Shown here: positions 7,690 through 16,583 of the stretch, piece after piece
How positions within the stretch are numbered: position 1 is the first letter of the stretch
Layout of the letters: every line of letters starts with the position of its first letter
NCBI RefSeq assembly: GCF_000336385.2
Contig: NZ_HG424443.1
Span: 1 to 64,000 of the forward strand
DNA length: 64,000 nt
Direction of reading: 5' to 3'
DNA from: Lysobacter antibioticus HS124
Lineage (GTDB): Bacteria; Pseudomonadota; Gammaproteobacteria; Xanthomonadales; Xanthomonadaceae
Translations under genes and position numbers: made by a program
Notes under the pieces: generated by a model
The model's database searches: none
Told to the model about the DNA's origin: nothing
Seen by the model: only the letters and a program-made list of their open reading frames with translations

Positions 7690-7729
7690 ATCCCAAATCC
7701 CAAATCCCAAATCCCAAATCCCAAATCCC
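7690..7729. repeat. AAATCCC tract (reverse)
   Basis: Five perfect tandem copies of the 7-mer AAATCCC (reverse complement GGGATTT), in opposite orientation to the tract at 7609. Directly abuts the perfect hairpin at 7731. Confidence 0.9.
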
Positions 7730-7730
7730 G

Positions 7731-7775
7731 CCGCAAAGCGAAACGCCGGCCACGGGCCGGCGTTTCGCTTTGCGG
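7731..7775 (-). terminator. Perfect 20-bp-stem hairpin after the MHS transporter gene
   Basis: Arms 7731-7750 and 7756-7775 are exact reverse complements (CCGCAAAGCGAAACGCCGGC) with a 5-base loop. It starts 16 bases past the transporter stop. There is no T-run after it, but the distal arm on the transcript is T-rich; it likely ends transcription from the right. Confidence 0.7.
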
Positions 7776-7791
7776 AACCCGCGCCGCGGGC

Positions 7792-9459
7792 TTAGGCGGT
7801 GATGTCGCGGTCCTTGGTTTCCGGCAGGAACAGCGCGCCGATCACCACGGTCATGGCCGCGACCACGATCGGGTACCACAGGCCGCTGTAGATATTGCCG
7901 GTGGCGGCGACGATGGCGAAGGCGGTGAACGGCAGGAAGCCGCCGAACCACCCGTTGCCGATGTGGTAGGGCAACGACATCGAGGTGTAGCGGATGCGGG
8001 TCGGGAACAGTTCGACCAGCCAGGCCGCGATCGGGCCGTAGACCATGGTCACCAGCAGCACCAGGAAGGTCAGCAGCGCGATCACCATCGGCGTGTTGAT
8101 CTGCGCCGGATCGGCCGAGGTCGGGTAGCCGGCGGTCTTGAGCGCGTCGCCGAGCTGCTTGGCGAACGCGTCGGACTGCGCCTTGAAGTCGTCCTTGCTC
8201 AGCGATTCGCCTTCGAAGCTGGTCAGGACGGTGCCGCCGATGCTGACCGTGGCGATGCTGCCGGCGGCGCCGGGCGCGTTGTTGTAGGGGATGCCCTTCT
8301 TCGCCAGCGCCGACTTGATGATGTCGCAGGACTGCTTGAAGGTCGCCTTGCCGACCGGGTCGAACTGGAACGCGCAGCGGTCCGGATCGGCGGTGACGGT
8401 GACCGGCGAGGCGGCGACCGCGGCTTCCAGGGCCGGGTTGACGTTATGGGTCAGCGACTTGAACACCGGGAAATAGGTCAGCACCGCGATCAGGCAGCCG
8501 GCCAGCACGATCTTCTTGCGGCCGATCTTGTCTGACAGCCAGCCGAAGAAGATGAAGCCGCCGGTGGCCAGGGCCAGGGCGACGGCGATGTAGATGTCGG
8601 CCTTGTTCGGGTCCATGCCCAGGGTCTTGGTCAGGAAGAACAGCGAATAGAACTGTCCGCCGTACCACACCACCGCCTGGCCGGCGGTGGCGCCCAGCAG
8701 CGCCAGCAGGGCGATCTTGCCGTTCTTGGAGAAGAAGCTCTCGGTGATCGGCGCCTTGGAGGTCTTGCCCTCGGCCTTCATCTGCTGGAACAGCGGCGAT
8801 TCGGCCAGTTGCATGCGAATCCACACCGACACGCCGAGCAGCAGCACCGAGAACAGGAACGGGATGCGCCAGCCCCAGGCTTCGAAGCTTTCCTTGCCCA
8901 GGTAATTGCGGCAGCCCCAGATCACCAGCAGCGACAGGAACAGGCCCAGGGTCGCGGTGGTCTGGATGAAGCTGGTGTACAGGCCGCGCTTGCCGTCGGG
9001 CGCGTGCTCGGCGACATAGGTCGCCGCGCCGCCGTATTCCCCGCCCAGCGCCAGGCCCTGCAACAGTCGCAGGGTGATCAGGATGATCGGCGCGGCGATG
9101 CCGAGGGTGGCGTAGCTGGGCAGGATGCCGACCACGAACGTCGCCAGGCCCATGATCACGATGGTGACCAGGAAGGTGTACTTGCGCCCGATCATGTCGC
9201 CGAGCCGGCCGAACACCAGCGCGCCGAAGGGCCGCACCGCGAAGCCGGCGGCGAAGGCCAGCAGGGCGAAGATGAACTGGCTGGTGTCGTTCAGACCGCC
9301 GAAGAACTGCTTGCCGATGATCACGGCGAGCGAGCCGTACAGGTAGAAGTCGTACCACTCGAACACGGTGCCCAGGCTGGAGGCGAAGATGACCTTGCGG
9401 TGGTCCTTGGTCAACGGCGTCGCGCGGGACTGCGAAAGGCTGGCGGTGGTGCTGGACAT
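7792..9459 (-). CDS. MHS-family (metabolite:H+ symporter) MFS transporter with an extra-membrane insertion
   Basis: A 555-residue major facilitator with the MHS hallmarks: WYDFYLYG near residue 35, RPFGALVFGRLGDMIGRK after TM2, and QGLALGGEYGG near 135. MHS relatives (KgtP, ProP, ShiA) import organic acids or osmolytes with protons across the inner membrane. Between two late transmembrane helices (roughly residues 337-455) lies a ~115-residue hydrophilic insert with two cysteines, absent from typical ~430-residue members. Downstream of, and probably co-transcribed with, the DcaP-like porin (105-base gap). Being next to acs and its regulator, it may bring in acetate or another short organic acid; that is inference. 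Confidence 0.87.
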   Translation of the reverse strand: MSSTTASLSQSRATPLTKDHRKVIFASSLGTVFEWYDFYLYGSLAVIIGKQFFGGLNDTSQFIFALLAFAAGFAVRPFGALVFGRLGDMIGRKYTFLVTIVIMGLATFVVGILPSYATLGIAAPIILITLRLLQGLALGGEYGGAATYVAEHAPDGKRGLYTSFIQTTATLGLFLSLLVIWGCRNYLGKESFEAWGWRIPFLFSVLLLGVSVWIRMQLAESPLFQQMKAEGKTSKAPITESFFSKNGKIALLALLGATAGQAVVWYGGQFYSLFFLTKTLGMDPNKADIYIAVALALATGGFIFFGWLSDKIGRKKIVLAGCLIAVLTYFPVFKSLTHNVNPALEAAVAASPVTVTADPDRCAFQFDPVGKATFKQSCDIIKSALAKKGIPYNNAPGAAGSIATVSIGGTVLTSFEGESLSKDDFKAQSDAFAKQLGDALKTAGYPTSADPAQINTPMVIALLTFLVLLVTMVYGPIAAWLVELFPTRIRYTSMSLPYHIGNGWFGGFLPFTAFAIVAATGNIYSGLWYPIVVAAMTVVIGALFLPETKDRDITA

Positions 9460-9564
9460 GAGCTGTTCCCCCGAACAGTGGGATTGGAGCGGGCTAGGGC
9501 CCGCCGGGGCGATACCGGACGCGTCGCCGGCGGTCGCGGCGGACGGCCGCGACCGCTGCGATCG

Positions 9565-10974
9565 TCAGAAGCTGTACTTGACGTGGGTCTGCAGGCGGTT
9601 GATCTCGCCGCGGTCGCCGGTTTCGATCTCGCGCTGGCCCCAGATGTATTCGGCGCCCACGTCGAGCTTGGGAATCGGCGTGTAGATCAGGTTGATGTGC
9701 GCGGACTGCGCCGACTTGGTGATGCCGCGTCCGGTCAGGGCGGTGTCGTTGTCGTACTCGGCGCGCGAGTAGAACAGATTGCCGCGCAGCTTCGGGCTGA
9801 ACACGTGGCGCCAGCCGACGAAGCCCGAGATCAGGTCGATGTTCTCCAGATCGCCGCTGGCGTCGAGCACCGCATCGTTGTTGAGCGCCAGGCCGACGTA
9901 ACGGCCGATGCCGCTGCCGGCGGTGACCATGTAGCGCAGGTCGTCGTTGGCGCCGACGTTCCACTTGCCCGACAGGCTGATGCCGTAGCCGGTGTTGGTG
10001 TCGTTGATCCGCCCGGACTGGTACTTGAGCTGGCGCGCCAGGGCGCCGACGCTGAAGTGGCCCCAGTCGCCCTTGGCGGTGTAGCGCGCGGTCACGTCCG
10101 GCACCGCACCGTCGTCGCCGGCGACCTGGGCCATGTTGCCGCGGTAGGGGGTGTAGACCGTCTCCGGATTCTCGATCGAGAACGACCACGGCCCGCTGGT
10201 GTAGCGCAACTGCGCCTGGCGCACGAACACCGTGCCCTCGGTGGGACCGAGGAAGTCGACCGTGTCCGGCAGCGCCGCGGTGTCCTGGAAGTTCGACCAG
10301 GCCTGGCCGGCGAGCCACTTGTTCCAGGTCACATAGGCCTGGCGCAGGGTCAGCGCATAGGTGTTGGTGGCGACTTCGTTGCCGGTGAAGGCGGTGCTGC
10401 CGCCGCCGTAGAGATCGAACTCCAGATAGCCCTTGAGCTTGTCGCCGCTTTCCAGGTCGGTGTCGGCGGCGAACCAGAAGCGCGAGAAGTTGGCGCCCAT
10501 GTCGGTGTCGCTGCCGCCTTCGCGGGTGGCCGCGCCGCCGACCGGAATCGCCTTGGGGACGTAGAACAGGCGTCCGACCGAGCCGTCGGCGATGTCGCCG
10601 TCGTTGGTCGAGGTGACCGAGGCGTCGAGCTTGATGAAACCGCCGTAGCTGAAGCGCGTGCCCGGGTTGGCGGAGGGACTGATGGTGGTCGCCTGGATCG
10701 GGTTCTTGACCGGCGCCGCCGCGATCGCGGCCGGCGCGGCGGCCTGCGCCGCCTTGACCTCGGTGACCTGGGTCTGCACCTGCTGCTGTTGCGACACCAG
10801 TTGCTGGACCATGCGCTCCAGTTCGGCGACCCGCGCTTCCAGCTCCTTCTCCTTCGCGGTCTGGGCGAAGGCCAGACCCGGCAACGCAAGCGCGACCAGC
10901 AGCGCCGCGGCCAGGGGCCGTGGCCGCGCCGGCGCGCGGCGTAGTGTGATCTGGGTAGACGTACCCATGGACAT
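9565..10974 (-). CDS. DcaP-like outer-membrane porin
   Basis: A 469-residue outer-membrane protein. Order: signal peptide (cleavage near AFAQ, residue 38), a glutamine-rich coiled coil (KELEARVAELERMVQQLVSQ...), then a beta-barrel starting FSYGGFIKLDAS and ending in a terminal aromatic (KYSF), as required for BAM insertion. Coiled coil plus YGGFIKLD matches the trimeric DcaP family, which passes dicarboxylates and other small acids. Start ATG 10974 follows a strong GGGAGGGAG; a longer frame upstream lacks such a site. First gene of a likely porin-transporter operon diverging from acs. Confidence 0.85.
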   Translation of the reverse strand: MSMGTSTQITLRRAPARPRPLAAALLVALALPGLAFAQTAKEKELEARVAELERMVQQLVSQQQQVQTQVTEVKAAQAAAPAAIAAAPVKNPIQATTISPSANPGTRFSYGGFIKLDASVTSTNDGDIADGSVGRLFYVPKAIPVGGAATREGGSDTDMGANFSRFWFAADTDLESGDKLKGYLEFDLYGGGSTAFTGNEVATNTYALTLRQAYVTWNKWLAGQAWSNFQDTAALPDTVDFLGPTEGTVFVRQAQLRYTSGPWSFSIENPETVYTPYRGNMAQVAGDDGAVPDVTARYTAKGDWGHFSVGALARQLKYQSGRINDTNTGYGISLSGKWNVGANDDLRYMVTAGSGIGRYVGLALNNDAVLDASGDLENIDLISGFVGWRHVFSPKLRGNLFYSRAEYDNDTALTGRGITKSAQSAHINLIYTPIPKLDVGAEYIWGQREIETGDRGEINRLQTHVKYSF

Positions 10975-11062
10975 CGTGACTCCCTCCCGAAGAATGCATT
11001 GCCGCCTGTGCCGACGGTCGCGGCCAGCCTGCGCGCGGCTCCGGCGAGCCAACCATTCGCCT

Positions 11063-11104
11063 TTGGTCGTAACACGACGCAGTCAGCAAAGCTTTTACGA
11101 CCAA
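11063..11104. promoter_or_regulatory. Perfect 10-bp inverted repeat, candidate operator of the acs / porin divergent region
   Basis: TTGGTCGTAA (11063-11072) and TTACGACCAA (11095-11104) separated by 22 bases, so the half-site centres are 32 bp apart, about three helical turns. It lies in the 314-base gap between the divergent porin (start 10974) and acs (start 11289). Spacing and symmetry fit a dimer- or tetramer-bound activator site; CrbR is the obvious candidate but this is inference. Confidence 0.6.
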
Positions 11105-11242
11105 GGTCTAAACCGGGTTCGCAGCGGCGAGCGCGCTGAATGCGGCAAACTGGCGGCCCTCGCGCGCACGCGCGAAGGGGGCCGCGACGAGCGCCGCGGC
11201 CACCCGACCGGCGGGGCAAGACCAGAACCGCGCCGGGTCGGC

Positions 11243-11248
11243 TATAAC
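11243..11248 (+). promoter_or_regulatory. Candidate -10 box of acs
   Basis: TATAAC, 41 bases ahead of the acs start codon; no good -35 is visible, consistent with an activator-dependent promoter. Confidence 0.4.
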
Positions 11249-11288
11249 GCTCGTCTGCGTCGTTACCGCCAGCCTTTCGGAGCCCCCC

Positions 11289-13241
<1,953 letters not shown>

Positions 13242-13261
13242 GGTAGGGCTCTCGCTAGGGC

Positions 13262-13478
13262 AACAGCAAATCCCCTTTTTTCAAAGGGGGAGCCGGTAGG
13301 TCGGGGCGATGGGAACTCGTCGTGCGCACGCGGTTCATCGAAACACATGCGTATCGCCGCCGTAACCTCCATGGTCGATGCCATTCGCCATTGTCATTGC
13401 TGTTGAAGCTGCTGATGCAGCTGCTGATGCAGTTCCCCCCCCCCTTTGAAAAATGAGGGGAGGGGGATTTGCTCCAGG
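13262..13478. repeat. Palindromic C5T5-type repeat pair
   Basis: Inverted copies of a GCAAATCCCC...TTTTTCAAAGGGGG unit: the left at 13266-13291, the right (reverse orientation, with a short extra C/T segment) at 13433-13475. The ~140 bases between them contain GCTGCTGATGCA repeated twice. Related units occur at 46208 and 58450. Confidence 0.75.
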
Positions 13479-13481
13479 CTG

Positions 13482-13867
13482 TCAGCCCTGTGCTTTTGCT
13501 TCTTCCAGCAACCGCCGCTCCACCGCCCGATGGATCTCCTCCATCACCGCCGCCGTCTCCTTGAGCACTTGTAGATTGTCGAACCGGATCACCCTTAGCC
13601 TCAGCGCCCCCAGATCGGCCGTGCGTCGCGCGTCGGCCGCCACACCCACCTCGGTCGCGTGCTGCGAACCATCGACCTCGATGACCAACCCCGCCGCAGG
13701 CGCGTAAAAAATCCACCACATCAGGCCAGCAACGGTTTCTGCCGATGCACCCGCACGCCGAGCACCTGCCTGCGCCGCAGCAGCCGCCACGGCCGCTGTT
13801 CGGCCGCGCTGAGATCCCCGCGTAAGCGCCGGGCCGGGGTTCTGAGACGGCGTTCATACGGTTGCAC
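13482..13867 (-). pseudogene. Frameshifted DUF559 (endonuclease-fold) gene
   Basis: The C-terminal part (GLVIEVDGSQH, then ADARRTADLGALRLRVIRF) is the conserved core of DUF559, a Vsr/restriction-endonuclease-like fold. The N-terminal part, in another frame from a GTG at 13867, reads LSAAEQRPWRLLRRRQVLG and ...HRQKPLLA before a stop. Restoring the family sequence VVDFYAP needs two single-base corrections: one near the GCCTGATGTGG stretch (about 13718) and one in a run of six T (about 13707). A truncated product from an internal start is possible, but the gene as a whole looks dead. Confidence 0.75.
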
Positions 13868-13926
13868 ACCTGCATTTCACCCGACTTCACCCATCGTCCA
13901 ATAGCGGGCGAGCCCCCGACAGGACG

Positions 13927-13932
13927 TAAGAT
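13927..13932 (+). promoter_or_regulatory. -10 box for leaderless crbR transcript
   Basis: TAAGAT followed by six bases (TCCCCC) and ATG 13939, the same geometry as at 37832 and upstream of 63941. It places the transcription start at or next to the start codon. Confidence 0.55.
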
Positions 13933-13938
13933 TCCCCC

Positions 13939-14652
13939 ATGCACGTCGTCCGCAGCGCCGCACCCCAGCCCAGGCCCTCCCTCATGCCGACCCTGCTGAT
14001 CGCCGACGACCATCCGCTGTTCCGCGAAGCCCTGCGCGGCGCGGTCGCCCGCGTCCTGCCCGACGCGGCCCTGCGCGAGGCCGACAACGTCGACGCGCTG
14101 TATGCCCTGGTCGAAGCCGAATCCGACGCCGACTTGTTGCTGCTGGACCTGAACATGCCCGGCGCGCAGGGCTTCAGCGCCCTGGTGCACTTGCGCGCGC
14201 TGCACCCGCAGTTGCCGATCGTGGTGGTATCGGCGCGCGAGGAGCCGGCGACCATGCGTCGCGCGCTCGATCACGGCGCGGTCGGCTTCATCCCGAAATC
14301 GGTCGACGCCGCCACCTTGGGCGAAGCCCTGACCACCGTGCTCGACGGCGACCGCTGGGCACCGGCGGCGGCCATCGCCGCACCGGCCGCCAACGCCGAA
14401 GAGCACGACGCCGCGCATCGCTTGCGCGACCTCACCCCGCAGCAGTTCCGCGTACTGCAGATGCTCGGCGCCGGCCTGCTGAACAAGCAGATCGGCTACG
14501 AGCTGGGCGTGTCCGAGGCCACGGTCAAGGCCCATGTCACCGCGATCCTGCGCAAGCTCGGCGCCAACAACCGCACTCAGGCCGTGCTGATCGCCGGCCG
14601 CCTCGCCCTGGACCCGGGCGCGATCGTGCCGCCGCCGGAAGAGGCTGAATAG
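13939..14652 (+). CDS. crbR: LuxR-family response regulator, CrbR/ErdR-like
   Basis: A receiver domain (IADDHP acidic pair, phospho-acceptor D70 in LLLLDLNMPG, conserved K in FIPKS) followed by a LuxR-type helix-turn-helix (LTPQQFRVLQMLGAGLLNKQ...VSEATVKAHVTAILRKL). This is the architecture of CrbR/ErdR, the activator of acs. ATG 13939 sits six bases after a TAAGAT -10 box and so suits a leaderless mRNA; the internal Met at 13984 (MPTLLIADDHP) matches the usual family start but has no ribosome binding site. The likely cognate kinase is encoded at 16584-20048, and acs lies just upstream. Confidence 0.85.
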   Translation: MHVVRSAAPQPRPSLMPTLLIADDHPLFREALRGAVARVLPDAALREADNVDALYALVEAESDADLLLLDLNMPGAQGFSALVHLRALHPQLPIVVVSAREEPATMRRALDHGAVGFIPKSVDAATLGEALTTVLDGDRWAPAAAIAAPAANAEEHDAAHRLRDLTPQQFRVLQMLGAGLLNKQIGYELGVSEATVKAHVTAILRKLGANNRTQAVLIAGRLALDPGAIVPPPEEAE

Positions 14653-15058
14653 GCCGGCGCGCCGTCAGCCCGCGACAACGCAAACGGAAGTGGACGCCGG
14701 CGCTTGAGGTCCTTGCGGTCGATTCGTCGCTATCCGTCGCAACGCGAAATGGCCAGGCATCCATGGATAATCGTGCGGATGTCCGGCGCCGATCTCAAGA
14801 CGAAGAACGCGTCTTGCCAGGCGGGATTCAGTTCTGGAGTGAACGATTCAGCCGCGCCTCGGCTTTGCGAAGCGCATGTTCATGCCGGGGCGGCAGCCAT
14901 GGCCTGCCGCCTGGCGCTTCACAAGAAGGACTGCGGCCGATATTCGCGCCGCAACCCCGCGGACACTGACCGCGGGTCGGAGGTGGACTTGCTGCCCCAC
15001 GCCAACCCGGAGAGGATGCCGCATCCGCCATCCGGCTTTGCGTTCCCGTCGAGGCCCC
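14653..15058. other. Gap between crbR and the DUF1080 gene
   Basis: About 400 bases of lower coding character. I find no gene; it contains a weak AGAGGATG segment at 15012 and no clear repeat or terminator. Confidence 0.5.
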
Positions 15059-15766
15059 ATGCAGCGCTTGCTCCTTGCCGCAACGATGCTCTTCCTGTGC
15101 CCCACTGCCGCAGTCGTTGCAGGCGAGGTGTCGCGCACGGGCAGCGCCGAATCGCGAGACGTCGGCTTCGAGGGGCTGTTCGACGGACGCAGCCTGCAGG
15201 GCTGGCACAACCACGGGCGTCGCGGCGAGCCGGTGCGCGGTTGGGCGGTGGTCGACGGTGCGCTGGTGCGTAGTGGCGACGGCGGCGATCTGGTCAGCGA
15301 CCGCGACTACGCCGATTTCGAACTGCTGATCGAATGGAAGATCGCGCCGGGCGGCAACAGCGGTATCTTCTACCGCGCCAGCGAGAATGCGCAGCCGATC
15401 TACCGCAGCGCGCCGGAGTACCAAGTGCTCGACGATCTGCGTCATCCCGATGCCGCCAACGGACCCGACCGCCTGGCCGGCGCCTTGTACGGCCTGTATG
15501 CGCCGAGCCGGAAAGCCGCCCGCCCGGCGGGCGAGTGGAACCGCAGCCGCATCCTCGTACGCGGCGACGCGGTCGAGCACTGGTTGAACGGCGTCAAGCT
15601 GGCGGACTTCCGGATCGGCTCGCCCGACTGGAACGCGCGCTTGGCGCGCAGCAAATTCAAGGATTGGCCGGAGTTCGCCGCCGCGCGTCGCGGCGCGATC
15701 GGCCTGCAGGATCACGGCGACGAAGTGGCTTATCGCAATATCCGGATACGCAATCTCGAGCCGTGA
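15059..15766 (+). CDS. Secreted DUF1080 (3-keto-disaccharide hydrolase-like) protein
   Basis: A 235-residue protein with a signal peptide (residues 1-21, cleavage near VVAG) and a single DUF1080 beta-sandwich: FDGRSLQGWH at the start, GNSGIFYR, PEYQVLDD in the middle and a terminal VAYRNIRIRNLEP strand. DUF1080 is a concanavalin-like fold that includes 3-keto-glucoside hydrolases and carbohydrate-binding proteins. Start ATG 15059 was chosen because it begins the signal peptide. It stands alone; no sugar gene neighbours it. Confidence 0.85.
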   Translation: MQRLLLAATMLFLCPTAAVVAGEVSRTGSAESRDVGFEGLFDGRSLQGWHNHGRRGEPVRGWAVVDGALVRSGDGGDLVSDRDYADFELLIEWKIAPGGNSGIFYRASENAQPIYRSAPEYQVLDDLRHPDAANGPDRLAGALYGLYAPSRKAARPAGEWNRSRILVRGDAVEHWLNGVKLADFRIGSPDWNARLARSKFKDWPEFAAARRGAIGLQDHGDEVAYRNIRIRNLEP

Positions 15767-15788
15767 TCACGAGGCAATCTCTGGCCGT

Positions 15789-16475
15789 TCATCGGACGGC
15801 TTGATTGAAGTTTCGGACGACCTTGTATTTTATCGCGCGGTTGGTTGCTTCAACGATTTCAATTTCGGCGCCTTTGTAGCCGATCGTCATGGACTCCCCT
15901 AAGTCGTACTCGACATCGTTGTTGAACGCCGGGCGAGCTATGTTGTTAGAAAACTCTCTATACGAAATGTTGATTTTGTTGCCTATGCGGCCGCTGTAAA
16001 GCAGGGTCTGCTGGAAGCCGTCTTGGGTAAGGGCGGGGCGCTTCACTCTGGTGAAAGGCGCGTTCTTGCTGCAAACCTTGGCTCCGAAAACGGATACCCC
16101 GCATAGTGTGGGCGAAGACTTGGACACAAGTAGTGTTCTGTAGGGGTCTGCGAGCAGCGACTTGTCTACTTTTCCGCCCTCTGGACTTGGCTCGGGGCGA
16201 TAGAACTCGTTCTTGCCATCCTCACCTTCTCTCACGTAATAGCCTCTGGAAAAGGTATAGGCGCCGAGCACCCCGACTTTAACTGTGTCGTGCAGGAGGA
16301 TGGCGTCGCTTTCCACATATTTTCCCTGCTGAAGCATCGTTCCGCCCACTTCGGCGGTCACCACTTGCCCCAGCGGCGGTTCGCTGATCTCAACCGCAAC
16401 GGGTCGGTAGTTGGTGTTGGTCGTAGCGCAGCCGGAAATGAAGAGCGGCGCTAGGGCGAGGATTGCGTGTTTCAT
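15789..16475 (-). CDS. Lipoprotein of unknown function, AT-richer than its surroundings
   Basis: A 228-residue lipoprotein: signal peptide with lipobox ISGC, acylated Cys16, then a beta-rich mature domain of mixed charge with two further cysteines (TLCGVS, AKVCSK). I recognise no family. GGAGCG precedes ATG 16475. Its base composition is clearly lower in GC and its codon use (many A/T-ending codons) differs from every neighbour, which suggests recent transfer or an orphan under different selection. It ends 22 bases from the convergent DUF1080 gene. Confidence 0.7.
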   Translation of the reverse strand: MKHAILALAPLFISGCATTNTNYRPVAVEISEPPLGQVVTAEVGGTMLQQGKYVESDAILLHDTVKVGVLGAYTFSRGYYVREGEDGKNEFYRPEPSPEGGKVDKSLLADPYRTLLVSKSSPTLCGVSVFGAKVCSKNAPFTRVKRPALTQDGFQQTLLYSGRIGNKINISYREFSNNIARPAFNNDVEYDLGESMTIGYKGAEIEIVEATNRAIKYKVVRNFNQAVR

Positions 16476-16583
16476 CGATGAGCGCTCCGAATGCCAGCCA
16501 TTGATGGATTGAGCCTGCGCTAGGCTTCAACACGCGCAACGTGATTTCCGCGATGCACCGGCCATGGGCGCCCGCGGCCCGGC

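Noticed and set aside
7609-7730. CRISPR array
   Set aside because: Units are 6-7 bases in direct tandem without spacers, and no cas genes are present.
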